The translations under genes were made by a program, and so were the position numbers. 64,000 nt of DNA, taken from NCBI GenBank assembly GCA_027492485.1, contig JAPUER010000069.1, forward strand, positions 76,855 through 140,854, in the 5' to 3' direction. The notes below the pieces were generated by a model, which had not been told where the DNA came from, did no database searches, and saw only the letters and a list, made by a program, of their open reading frames with translations. How positions within the stretch are numbered: the stretch's first letter is position 1; each line of letters starts with the position of its first letter. This document shows, piece after piece, positions 48,558-57,604 of this stretch. This DNA is from Betaproteobacteria bacterium (GTDB lineage: Bacteria; Pseudomonadota; Gammaproteobacteria; Burkholderiales; Casimicrobiaceae).

Positions 48558-49589
48558 ATGCCGCTGCACATCAAGCTCTACCCCTCTGGTCGTTCGGTCG
48601 CCTGCGAGGACGGCGACACCGTCCTCGTCGCGCTCGAACGCGCCGGTTACGCGCTGCCCAACAACTGTCGCGCCGGCGCCTGCGGCGAGTGCAAGGTAAA
48701 GGTTCGCGCCGGGCAGTTCGATCAGGGCTTTGTGCTCGACATGGCGCTTTCCGCCGACGAACGGGAGCAGGGCTATGGCCTGATGTGCATGGCCAAGCCG
48801 CTCTCCGACGAGCTGGAGATCGAGTGGGGCACGGAGGATGCCAAACCCAAGCTGTTCCCACCCCGCGAGTCGCAATACGCCGTGCTGGTGGATCGCATCG
48901 CCCGCACCCCGCGCATTACCGAGTTCGTGTTGCGTCCGCTCGGGGAAACGATGCGCTTCTGGCCCGGCCAGTACGTGCAACTGGGCGACCCCGGCAAGGG
49001 CGTTCCCGTTCGCGCCTATTCGATCGCCAACGCGCCACGGCCGGACGGTGAAATCCGTCTGCAGGTGACGCGCGTGGACGATGCCGATGCAGCGGGCGGA
49101 CGCACCAGCCGCTGGCTGCACGATGAGATCGAAGCGGGCGACCGCATCCGCTTTTCCGGTCCGCACGGCACCTTCATCGGCGATCCCTCGGTGGACACGC
49201 CGGTGCTTTGCCTCGCTGCCGGGTCCGGCCTGGCGCCGATCCTGTCGCTGACCGAGGCGGCGTTAAGGCGCGGCTACGCGCAGCCGGTCACGCTGATGTT
49301 CTCGGCGCGGCAGGCAGCGGAACTCTACGACCGCGGCCTGATGCGCTACTGGGAGGCGCGCTATCCGAACTTTCGCTACCTGCCCGCCACCACGCGGGAA
49401 AGCGTGGAAGGCATCGCGCACGGGCGCATCCCGGCGCTGCTTGCGCAGCACTTTCCCGACCTGTCCAGCCACAGCGTGTTCATCGCCGGCACCACCGGCT
49501 TCGTCGACGATTGCGTCGCCGCGGCGAAGGCGCTCGGTGCGCAGCCGAAGCTGATCCACACCGAGGGATTCTTCGCGCAGGGCGCCTGA
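48558..49589 (+). CDS. 2Fe-2S/FAD oxidoreductase (electron-transfer component)
   Basis: A 343-residue reductase. The N-terminal plant-type ferredoxin has CRAGACGECK and a fourth Cys in LMCMAKP. The FAD domain has VRAYSIANAP and the NAD domain CLAAGSGLAPILSLTEAAL. It has the layout of class IB oxygenase reductases such as phenol hydroxylase or methane monooxygenase component C. It follows the diiron gene directly, so the pair forms a two-component oxygenase. Confidence 0.9.
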   Translation: MPLHIKLYPSGRSVACEDGDTVLVALERAGYALPNNCRAGACGECKVKVRAGQFDQGFVLDMALSADEREQGYGLMCMAKPLSDELEIEWGTEDAKPKLFPPRESQYAVLVDRIARTPRITEFVLRPLGETMRFWPGQYVQLGDPGKGVPVRAYSIANAPRPDGEIRLQVTRVDDADAAGGRTSRWLHDEIEAGDRIRFSGPHGTFIGDPSVDTPVLCLAAGSGLAPILSLTEAALRRGYAQPVTLMFSARQAAELYDRGLMRYWEARYPNFRYLPATTRESVEGIAHGRIPALLAQHFPDLSSHSVFIAGTTGFVDDCVAAAKALGAQPKLIHTEGFFAQGA

Positions 49590-49598
49590 CCGGACCCG

Positions 49599-52500
49599 CT
49601 ATCCACGGGTGCCGTTTGCCGGCGCCGGTCGCATGACGCGCCGCAGCGCGCCGGCGGCGGTCAGCGTCAGCAATAGCGACAGCAGTAACAGCAGCCCGTC
49701 GCGGAGCGTCGGCACTGGCGTGCCTGCCGCCTGAGCGGCCACGAACCCCGGCCCGCCCTGGTCGACGATGACGCCGTTGGCGCTCAAGTCATCGTCACCA
49801 AGGCCGCCGTCGGTGATGGTGAAGGTCGCTGTCGTTGCGGTCATCACCAGGTTGTTGGGCGCTCCTGCGGCCAGCGCATACCAGTGCGCGGCGACCGGTC
49901 CCGGCGTCGGGCCGTATTTCCAGTATTGCGTCCCTGCGGGCAATGCTTGCGGGAACGTGACCTGCACCGTTGCGGTTGCGCCGGAGCCGCAGCCGCCGAC
50001 CTTGAAGTCGAACAGGCCATGCGGGAAGTTCACACCGGCCGGCGCGACCAGCGGCGCCACTGCGATGAACTGTGCCGCGGTGAAGGTGCAACCGGCACCG
50101 GTCACGGTGGCAGTGGCGGTGCCGGTGCCGGTCGCCGTGGCGGCGCTGAAGATCACCACCGGCGTGACCGTGTGGGCGACGCCCGCCGCATTGCTGCCGG
50201 CAAAACCGGCGGTGCCGCTGTAAACCGCCGTCAGCGTCCTGGCGCCGGCACTGGTTGGTGCCAGATTGCAGGACGTCGCTGGCAGCGTGATGGTGCAGGT
50301 GGCGCCAGCGCCGTCGCTGACCGCGATGGTCCCGGCCGGCGGCGTCGGGGTTACTGTGGCGGTCACCGCGATCGGTTGCAGTGTCGTCGACGGATTCGGC
50401 GTATGCGCGGTGATCGCCGTCACCGTCGGACAGGTCGCCGTGGTGAAGCTCAGATCGCCGCCGTTGATGGTGCCACCGACACCATTGTTGGCCTGCGCGC
50501 GGAAGTGGTAGGTGGTGTTGCAGGCGAGGTTGCTGAGCGTCGCCGAGATCGGGGCGCCGATGGCCGCCGCGGCGATCGGGCTCTCAACCGCAACCACCGG
50601 ACTGCCGGCGCCGCCGTAGCCGGTGGTCAGGCCATACTCGAACGCCGCCGCCGTTTGCGCGCCGTTCGCGGTCACGCTGCCATGCAGAACGGCGGTGGTT
50701 GCGGTGATGCCGGTAGCGGCAGCGCTGGTCACCGCCGGCGCACCCGCCGGGCAGGCGGCCGTATTGAACGTCATGTCGCTGCCGTTCACCGTGGCGCCGA
50801 CGCCGTTGTTTGCGGTCACCCGATAGTGATAGGTGCTGGCGCACAGCAGGTTCGACAGATTGGCCGAGACGGCCGCATTGGCGGCACCGCTGGACAGGGG
50901 GCTCTGCGCCGCCGTCACCGGACTGCCCGCAGCGCCGTATGCGGCGGTCAGACCATATTCAAAAGTGACGATGGTTGGCGCGCCGTTGGCGGTGACCAGG
51001 CCGTTCACCGTCGCCGTGGTCGCCGTCGGTGCAGTCGCCGCAGTGGTGGTGGCAACCGGCGCGATCGGCGCACAGATGACGGTGGTAAAGCTCACGTCGG
51101 CGCCGTTGATGGTGCCACCGATGCCGTTGTTGGCGGTGACGCGGAAATGGTAGGTCGTGTTGCAGGTCAGGCCGGTGAGCGCGGCCGACACTGCTGCGTT
51201 CACCGCACTGCCTGGGAGTGGACTGGGCAGGCCGGCGAGCGGACTGCCGGCGCCACCGTAGGCATTGGTCAGGCCATATTCAAAGGTGACGGTGGTGGAG
51301 GCGTCGTTGGCGGTTACCAGGCCGTTGATCGTTGCCGTGGTTGTCGTGACTGCCGTCGCCGCGGTTGTCGTGGCCAAGGGCGGCGCATTCGGCACGTTGA
51401 CCACGTTCGACAATTCGGACGTGTTGTTGACGTTGCACGACGAAAGAATCACGCCCAGGTTGCCGATGAAGCAGGTGAGGTTGGATTTCCAGTCGCTGCC
51501 ACCGCCCGGCTGATCGGTGAGTGGTGTGATATCGGTGACGGTCATCACGACGTAGCTGCCGCCGGTGCCTGCGGTAATCGTTGCCGTACAGCGCCCGGAG
51601 GAGCAGGACGCGCTGTCGTTGGCCAAACCGGAGACGCCGGTGCTGAACAGTTGCTCGCCGAGGAAGGTCATGGTCGTTGCGGCGTTGTCGCTGGCGGCGT
51701 CGATGCGGAAATACTCGGCGCGGAAATTGGCCGGGCCGTGTGTCGAAATGGTCCAGGCGAAGGTGGTATTGCCGGCGGTCGACGATGGCGCGGCGGCGCC
51801 GTTGCAAGCGCCGCTGTCGGCCGGACCGGTGCAGATGACCGGCGCGCTCTGGTCGAGGTTGGCGTAGTTGACCGGGAATTCGCTGTGCGGCGGGTCGGTG
51901 ATGTTTTCGTTGTGATCGAGATCGATGCCGACGCCCGCTACCAGCTTGGCGTTGCCGTAGACGCGGTTGCGTTGCAGCAGGTTGCTCCAGCCGTTGCTGG
52001 TGCCGCCGTTGCGGATCTTGGTGCCGTTGCGGCCATTGCCCGCGATCACGTTCAGGTCGGAGGCACCGGCGCCGCCGATGGAAGTGCTGCTGGCGGCGTT
52101 GATGTGAATGCCGTCGACGCCGTTGCCGATGGCGAGGTTACCTGCCAGCGACGGGTGAACGCCGATGGCGTTGCCAAGGATGCTGGTGGAAGTGGTCGAG
52201 CTGCCCTTGACCACGATGCCGTGACGCGCATTGGCGGCGATGGTGTTGCCCTGACCTGAAGCACTGCCGCCGATGGTGTTGCCGGTGCTGGTGACGATGA
52301 TGCCGTCGCCCGCGTTGCCGTAGGCTTTCGACGCGATCGGCGTGCCGGGCGGGAATTCGCCCATGCCGATAGTGTTGCCCCACACCTTGACCGCGTTGCT
52401 GGTGCCGGTGATGAGGATGCCGGCGCTGTCGCTGCCGAGCACGTCGGGAAACGCGTTGTTGTTGGCGCCCTTGTTGTCGCTGATCAGGTTGGCCGGCCCG

Positions 52501-53669
52501 ATGACCAGACCGATCGCGCTCGGGTTGAATTTGGTCGGATCGGTGCTCGGTTTGGTGTCGGTCACGACGCCGCTGCCGCCGTTGCCGATGTGGGTGCCGG
52601 CGTTGGTCGACGACAGGCCGATGCGGTTGCCCATGATGAAGTTGGGCAGGAACACGGCGCCGGCTTCGACGCGAACGCCGTCGCCGCTGTTGCCGCTGAT
52701 CACGTTGTTGGGGCCGATCAGGTTGCCGAAGGTCGAGCCGACCAGGCGCACGCCCGAGCCGCCGTTCGGGGCGGCGATGTTGCCGCTGACGTCGGTGCCG
52801 ATCATGTTGCCGGAGGCGATCACGCCGGCGAGGTTCTGGCTGAAGATTTCGATGCCGTTCAGCGCGTTGCCGGAAATGACGTTGCCGCTGATGATGATCG
52901 GCTGGAAGTTCGCCATCGCCGTCGCCAGATTGCTCTGGAAGGCGTTGATCTGCGACGCGTCCACCGGCTGCACCGGGAAGGCCGCGTAGGTGCTGGACAG
53001 GAAGCCGGTGCTGGTGTCGGGATAGACCTGCGAGGCGGACACCGAGATGCCGTGGCCGTTGTTGGGCATCAGCGCGACGCCGAGCGCGTCGATGCCGATG
53101 CGGTTGTTGCTGAAGGTGTAGTCGTGGCCGTTGGCGGTGATGCCATCGCCGCTGCAGTTGCCGATCGCCATGTTCATGATCTTCGAGCCGGTCGCGCCCT
53201 TGTCGTGATTGAGGTCCGCCGTGCCGGAGTCGGTCAGGCTCAGACAGCCCTGCTTGCTGCCGACGCCGGAGTTGTTGCCGCTGATAGTCGTGACGCCAGG
53301 AACGCCGGTAATGGTGACCGGTGCTGCGATGGTCGGCAGCGAACCGTTGATCACGTTGACCGTCGCCACCGAGAACGTGATGGTGTGCGGCGTCGGCACC
53401 CCGCCGACCAGCGAATTGGCCAGCGCGTTGGCCTCCATGATGGCGGCGCGCAGGCTGCATTGGCCGTTGGCGTCGGCGCAGACGCCGTTGCCGGGGTTGG
53501 CGTCGACCAGATCGGTAGTGCCGATGTTCACGACGAACGCGCTGGATGCCGCGCCGGCCGGCGCACCGACGACGACGCCGAGGGCAAACAGCAGCATGCC
53601 GGACAGGCGCGCGGACGCCCGGGCCGGCCGCATGATCAATTGCGCAGAAGACGCGAGGAGGCGGATCAT
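49599..53669 (-). CDS. Large secreted beta-helix protein with VPTL-type C-terminal sorting tail
   Basis: A 1356-residue exported protein with a signal peptide (LSGMLLFALGVVVGAPAGAA). A CSLRAAIMEAN motif (about 70) leads into a long right-handed parallel beta-helix, with many NxISGN-type turns up to about 620. Three Fn3-like repeats of about 100 residues follow, sharing GLVTANGA and TFEYGLT. An Ig-like domain and a final beta domain come next. The tail VPTLRDGLLLLLSLLLTLTA plus Arg cluster resembles IPTL-CTERM signals. It is a likely surface or matrix protein. ATG 53669 follows AGGGAA. A 60-nt element lies upstream. Confidence 0.8.
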   Translation of the reverse strand: MIRLLASSAQLIMRPARASARLSGMLLFALGVVVGAPAGAASSAFVVNIGTTDLVDANPGNGVCADANGQCSLRAAIMEANALANSLVGGVPTPHTITFSVATVNVINGSLPTIAAPVTITGVPGVTTISGNNSGVGSKQGCLSLTDSGTADLNHDKGATGSKIMNMAIGNCSGDGITANGHDYTFSNNRIGIDALGVALMPNNGHGISVSASQVYPDTSTGFLSSTYAAFPVQPVDASQINAFQSNLATAMANFQPIIISGNVISGNALNGIEIFSQNLAGVIASGNMIGTDVSGNIAAPNGGSGVRLVGSTFGNLIGPNNVISGNSGDGVRVEAGAVFLPNFIMGNRIGLSSTNAGTHIGNGGSGVVTDTKPSTDPTKFNPSAIGLVIGPANLISDNKGANNNAFPDVLGSDSAGILITGTSNAVKVWGNTIGMGEFPPGTPIASKAYGNAGDGIIVTSTGNTIGGSASGQGNTIAANARHGIVVKGSSTTSTSILGNAIGVHPSLAGNLAIGNGVDGIHINAASSTSIGGAGASDLNVIAGNGRNGTKIRNGGTSNGWSNLLQRNRVYGNAKLVAGVGIDLDHNENITDPPHSEFPVNYANLDQSAPVICTGPADSGACNGAAAPSSTAGNTTFAWTISTHGPANFRAEYFRIDAASDNAATTMTFLGEQLFSTGVSGLANDSASCSSGRCTATITAGTGGSYVVMTVTDITPLTDQPGGGSDWKSNLTCFIGNLGVILSSCNVNNTSELSNVVNVPNAPPLATTTAATAVTTTTATINGLVTANDASTTVTFEYGLTNAYGGAGSPLAGLPSPLPGSAVNAAVSAALTGLTCNTTYHFRVTANNGIGGTINGADVSFTTVICAPIAPVATTTAATAPTATTATVNGLVTANGAPTIVTFEYGLTAAYGAAGSPVTAAQSPLSSGAANAAVSANLSNLLCASTYHYRVTANNGVGATVNGSDMTFNTAACPAGAPAVTSAAATGITATTAVLHGSVTANGAQTAAAFEYGLTTGYGGAGSPVVAVESPIAAAAIGAPISATLSNLACNTTYHFRAQANNGVGGTINGGDLSFTTATCPTVTAITAHTPNPSTTLQPIAVTATVTPTPPAGTIAVSDGAGATCTITLPATSCNLAPTSAGARTLTAVYSGTAGFAGSNAAGVAHTVTPVVIFSAATATGTGTATATVTGAGCTFTAAQFIAVAPLVAPAGVNFPHGLFDFKVGGCGSGATATVQVTFPQALPAGTQYWKYGPTPGPVAAHWYALAAGAPNNLVMTATTATFTITDGGLGDDDLSANGVIVDQGGPGFVAAQAAGTPVPTLRDGLLLLLSLLLTLTAAGALRRVMRPAPANGTRG

Positions 53670-54035
53670 TGAGTATTCCCTGTAAGTTTGTGCCGTGCCG
53701 CGGTGACGGCAGTCGCCGGCAGCACCATCGATCAAAGCGGCCAGAACCGATGGCCGAACGCGACGATGTTCGCGGCGAGGGACTTACAGATGGATTACAG
53801 ATGCGCCGAAAGAAGGGCGTTTGCGCGGGCGGTGGCGGGCTCCGGCGGGGCGCATTTCGCGATACAGCTTTTATGTTAAAGCCTTATATAAAGTGGGCTA
53901 AAGAGAAGAAAATCATAAACTCGACTTTTAATTAAATTCGGCTTTGAGCCCAATTCGATAAAGGCTTTCAGCAAAAAGCCATTGACTTACACGGACGCTG
54001 ACGACGCAGTCGGATGCCGGCACGGCCACGCCGGC
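53670..54035. other. 366-bp intergenic region with promoter of surface-protein gene
   Basis: Apart from the 60-nt element pair, nothing coding was recognised here. The region between 53860 and 53980 is very AT-rich. Because both flanking genes are on the minus strand, the promoter of the surface-protein gene must lie in it. Confidence 0.6.
53866..53980. repeat. 60-nt palindromic element, copy B
   Basis: Left arm (53866-53924, 59 nt, plus) begins AGCTTTTATG. Right arm (53921-53980, read on minus) begins GGCTTTTTGC and ends TAAAAGTCGA. They meet at TCGA (53921-53924). The copy lies about 200 bp upstream of the second sorted surface protein and 55 bp past the SARP-type regulator stop. Confidence 0.8.
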
Positions 54036-55991
54036 TTACGGGCATTCCAGCAGGCCGGCGTGTTGTCGCAGCGCCGTCCAGCCGGCGTTTTGCTCCTGGC
54101 CGGCGACTGCGGTAGCGGTCAGCATTCGCGTGGCCCCGATGCCGCGTTCGTGGGCAAAGGTCAGCACCTGTTCGGCGGCGGCGAGATGCCCAGCCTGCAA
54201 AGCGCCACGCAGCAAGGCCTTGAGCGCGGTCGTCACCCGGCCGCGATAGTGTCCGGCGCGCGCCTGCGCCCACGCATCGTCGACGCCGAACAGGCATTCG
54301 CCACGATAAAGATCGAACAGCCGCGCGATGTACGCGGCGCGTGCCTTGTGCTCGGTGGCGTCGTCCGGCAACGCGTCAAGATGCGTTTCCAGCGCCATGA
54401 CGTCGGTCCACACGCGCTGCGGATTGAGATGCAGCCAGCCGCCGCGTCGTTCGACGAGGTCGGCCTCGGCGTGCATCCGGCGCAGCCGCAGCAGCGTCAC
54501 GCTCAACGCATTTTCGGCCTGATCGCCATCCTGTCCGGGCCACAGCGCGTCCGCCGCCAGCGCCACCGGCACACCTTGCGCGCCATGCGCGGCCACCAGC
54601 ATCAGCAGGTGCATCGGCTTGTTCGACGACTTGTGCGACGCCTTGCCGGCACCACGCCCCTCGGCCGCCAGCCCGTCGCTGCGGAAGCCGCCGAAGCAGC
54701 GCAGGCTCATCGCCCACGGCCAGTGCTCGTCGGCCCAGGCCGGCGGCGCCACCGGAAACGCCTGTAGCGCCGAGCGGACGAACTCGCTCTCGATGCCTTC
54801 GCGCAACGCCAGCGCACAGACGGCGGCGCGCGCCTCCGGTGTCGCAATGAAAAAATTGATCGCGGGCATGGCGCGGACGGCACCCATGCCGGCGCGCAGA
54901 TGTTCGCGCAGCGCGTCGCGCGACGCGGCGTCGCCGGGACCGATCAGCAGTGCCCGCGCCAGCGATGCATAGCCGCGATAGTTTGCCGCGTTCGACGTAT
55001 GCGCGTGCTCAAGAAGCTGCTCGTAGATTTCCGCTGCCTTCCGGTAGTCGCGCCGCGCGAGATAAATGCGCGACTCGGCGATGCGGTAAATATTGCCGAC
55101 ACTGGGTGGGCAGTCGGCGGCCTCCAGGTCGCGCAGGTTATGCGTGACGTGCAGCAGGGCGCGATCCGCATCGTCGTGGGTGTTGGCGACGGTCGCCGCC
55201 AGCATGTTGTAGATCACCCGCTCCATCGGCCGCTGGACATGCATCTCCCGCAGCATCTGGCGCAGTTCAGCCTCGGCACGATCAACGTCGCGGTCATACA
55301 GCGCCTGTTCGGTGGCCAGCCGTGCGCGACGGAAGCGCAGGTAGGGCGAGGGGCGGGCGGCCAGATGATCGTCCAGCGCGGCAAATGCTGGCGCGAAGCG
55401 CGAACGATCGGCAAAGTGCAGATAAAGCGCCCAGGCACCAAGCCAGGTGCCACGCAGATATTGCAGCCCCGGCGACGCCTGCCGGACGTCGCCGGCAGCA
55501 GTTTCCATGCGGGCGTGCAGCGCCTGCGCGGCGGCGGGGTTTTTCGACATTTGCAGCCAGGGCAGCAAGGCGCCGGCCGCGAGAGCCAGTTGCACCGGAT
55601 TGTCCGCCGTGTCGAGCAGCGATTCCAGCCGCTGGCCAAGCGGGGCAAGGGTTTCGTTGGTATCGCCCCGCAATAGTGCGCAGGCGACCGCGCCGGTGGC
55701 GCAGACCAGTGCCATGCCGCCGGTCGTTGGCGTAGAACCGTGGCGGCCGACACTCTCTTGCAGGCGGCGGACCCACTCGCGCCAGCCGGTGAAGCGGCTC
55801 CAGTCGACCAGCATGAACGCCAGCGCATGCGCGGCCAGCGCGGCGCAACGTTCGCGATCGTGCGTGGCCTGCGCTTCGTCAAAGGCAACGTGCAGGCGGT
55901 CGAGGACGGCAGGCGGGTCGCCGCAAACGATGTTCTGTGCGGCTTGCTGCCAGGTGGCGTGCGGCAGGCGGGAAACGGTAGAGGCAGACAT
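54036..55991 (-). CDS. SARP/BTAD-type transcriptional regulator
   Basis: A 651-residue protein with a helical, TPR-like N-terminal two thirds. A winged-helix DNA-binding domain of OmpR/SARP type follows (MSLRCFGGFRSDGLAAEG, then NALSVTLLRLRRMHAEAD). The C terminus is a bacterial transcriptional activator domain (YRGECLFGVDDAWAQARAGH). The order is unusual, because SARPs normally start with the winged helix. In betaproteobacteria such BTAD proteins are orphan regulators. The ATG at 55991 was preferred to an upstream one. It lies upstream of the secreted beta-helix gene, a possible target. Confidence 0.8.
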   Translation of the reverse strand: MSASTVSRLPHATWQQAAQNIVCGDPPAVLDRLHVAFDEAQATHDRERCAALAAHALAFMLVDWSRFTGWREWVRRLQESVGRHGSTPTTGGMALVCATGAVACALLRGDTNETLAPLGQRLESLLDTADNPVQLALAAGALLPWLQMSKNPAAAQALHARMETAAGDVRQASPGLQYLRGTWLGAWALYLHFADRSRFAPAFAALDDHLAARPSPYLRFRRARLATEQALYDRDVDRAEAELRQMLREMHVQRPMERVIYNMLAATVANTHDDADRALLHVTHNLRDLEAADCPPSVGNIYRIAESRIYLARRDYRKAAEIYEQLLEHAHTSNAANYRGYASLARALLIGPGDAASRDALREHLRAGMGAVRAMPAINFFIATPEARAAVCALALREGIESEFVRSALQAFPVAPPAWADEHWPWAMSLRCFGGFRSDGLAAEGRGAGKASHKSSNKPMHLLMLVAAHGAQGVPVALAADALWPGQDGDQAENALSVTLLRLRRMHAEADLVERRGGWLHLNPQRVWTDVMALETHLDALPDDATEHKARAAYIARLFDLYRGECLFGVDDAWAQARAGHYRGRVTTALKALLRGALQAGHLAAAEQVLTFAHERGIGATRMLTATAVAGQEQNAGWTALRQHAGLLECP

Positions 55992-56212
55992 GGGCTCGAT
56001 CGGGGCAGACGGCCGTCGCAGTTTCAGGGCACTGCGCCGGCGCGAGGGCGACACCGCAAACAGCCGTCACGCTATCACGTGTTGTTGTCAGCCAGATGCA
56101 TCGGCGCAGCTTATCGGGGCAGACGTAATCGCCACCGGCACCGCGTCATCGAATCCCTGTCAAATCGGCTCGTGCCCGGACTTTGCTTCTCTTCAGCGGC
56201 CGAAATCAGTGG

Positions 56213-56312
56213 GGTGAAACGCTTGCGGTTCCGCTGAACGCGGCGGCATGCAATCGCCGTCAGAGTGGCTTCGCCGGTCGCACAAGGCGGCACCGCGAGC
56301 GTGCCGCCCTAC
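56213..56312. repeat. GGCGG(A/C)ACCGC hairpin repeats, two copies
   Basis: GGCGGCACCGCGAGCGTGCC (plus GCCCTAC, 56286-56312) forms a hairpin. A partial inverted relative, AACGCTTGCGGTTCCGC, lies at about 56218-56235. The sequence between 56055 and 56315 holds nothing else recognisable. Confidence 0.65.
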
Positions 56313-56315
56313 GGG

Positions 56316-56971
56316 CTACGGATCAAACCGCTCACTGGTGTCCATCCGCACGCTGCGCAGCTTCGCCGTGGCCAGATGCGATTCGTAGAGCGACTCCGCG
56401 CGATACGAAATCAGGATCGTGCGCCGACGCGCGCCAGAGGGGTTGACCGTCGCCGCATGCAGCAGGTCGGCGTCAAACACCAGGATGTCGCCCGCCTTGC
56501 CTGCAATTTGTTGCGCCTGGGCCTCAATTTCCGGTGGGCACGGTGCGCCAGGAACTTCGGGTCGATGGGTGCCGGGCACCAGCCGCGTCGCGCCATTGTC
56601 CGGCCCAAAGTCGTCGAAATACGCCAAGGCTTGCACCGTATCGCCCGGCCGCGCGGTTGAGAAGTCACGGTGAAGGCCCTGGTGCCCTTCGCCTCTGAGC
56701 GGTTCGCGGCCTTCCACCTGCGCGAGAAAAAGCGTTCGCCGATCATTGTGCCGACCACCGAGAGAATCTGCGGCAACCGGCAGACTGCCTGTACTGCAGG
56801 CTCCAGATCAAGCAGCGAATGCCGCCAGCCGAAGCCACGCGGCACCGGCCAGGCGTCTGCCGCCGGTTCACATTGGTCGAACGTTGCGCGCAGTCCGTCG
56901 AGCCAATCCGCCGGGATTGCGCCGCGCAGCATGGTGTAGCCGTCGCGGCGCGGTGATTCGTGATCAGTCAT
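56316..56971 (-). pseudogene. Frameshifted phytanoyl-CoA dioxygenase family gene
   Basis: Two overlapping frames together encode a PhyH-type Fe(II)/2-oxoglutarate oxygenase. The N-terminal half runs from ATG 56971 to MIGERFF. The rest resumes in another frame with VEGREPLRGEGHQGLHRDF and holds the iron ligands HRD and LLHAATVN plus the oxoglutarate Arg in RRTILISYR. The break coincides with an A5 run (plus strand, about 56727-56731). All catalytic residues survive, so this may be a sequencing error or a very recent mutation. The substrate is unknown. Confidence 0.75.
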
Positions 56972-57150
56972 GGTTGGCGCGGGACGTGCGGGCAGCGGAG
57001 ACTCGGGCAGTGGCCGACGCTGATGGGCACATCGTCGGTGTCGGGATTATCGCCATGCAGACAATGCTAGTGCAGTTTTCGCCCACGATATCGCGCGATT
57101 GGCGTCGTCGCTACACTGCGATAGCCGAGTGCAACTGGCGGGAGGTTTCC

Positions 57151-57564
57151 GTGGCAAGAAAAGCCAAGACATGGGCCGAGAAAATGAATGTCCCCGAGCC
57201 GCATATCGAGGTGATGGAAAAGGCGTTCGCGGGCATTCCGGCTGGCACGCGGATGCTGATCTCGTCACCCGTTGAGGTCGCCGACTGGCTGCGCAAAAAC
57301 TTGCCGTACGGGCAGACGATGGCGCTGCCCGACCTGCGGTTCGCGCTCGCGAAAGCGCGCGGCGCCGAGGCCACTTGCCCGCTCACCGCCAGCATCTTCC
57401 TGCGCATCGCCGCCGAAGCCGCATGGGACGAGCTTGAGGCTGGCGCCAGTCTCGGCGACATCGTGCCGTTCTGGCGCGCGGTAGACCCGAAGTCAGACCT
57501 CGCCAGAAAACTTCGCTGCGGCCCCGACTGGATTGCGCATCAGCGACAGATGGAGGCGGCGTAG
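57151..57564 (+). CDS. MGMT-fold-like conserved hypothetical protein
   Basis: A 137-residue cytoplasmic protein. The central stretch, MLISSPVEVADWLRKNLPYG then TMALPDLRFALAKARGAEATCPLTASIFLRIAAEAA, resembles a bacterial family whose fold is compared to alkyltransferase-like proteins. There is one Cys in a TCPLT motif, but the PCHR active site is absent, so alkyl transfer is not claimed. The start is a GTG at 57151 behind GGGAGGTTTCC. No operon partners. Confidence 0.6.
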   Translation: MARKAKTWAEKMNVPEPHIEVMEKAFAGIPAGTRMLISSPVEVADWLRKNLPYGQTMALPDLRFALAKARGAEATCPLTASIFLRIAAEAAWDELEAGASLGDIVPFWRAVDPKSDLARKLRCGPDWIAHQRQMEAA

Positions 57565-57573
57565 CCTGCATGA

Positions 57574-57600
57574 GGCGGAACCGCAAGCGTTCCGCCCTAC
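57574..57600. repeat. GGCGGAACCGC hairpin repeat
   Basis: GGCGGAACCGCAAGCGTTCC followed by GCCCTAC folds into a perfect-stem hairpin, 9 nt past the MGMT-fold-like gene. It belongs to the same family as the copy at 56286-56312. Confidence 0.7.
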
Positions 57601-57604
57601 GACG

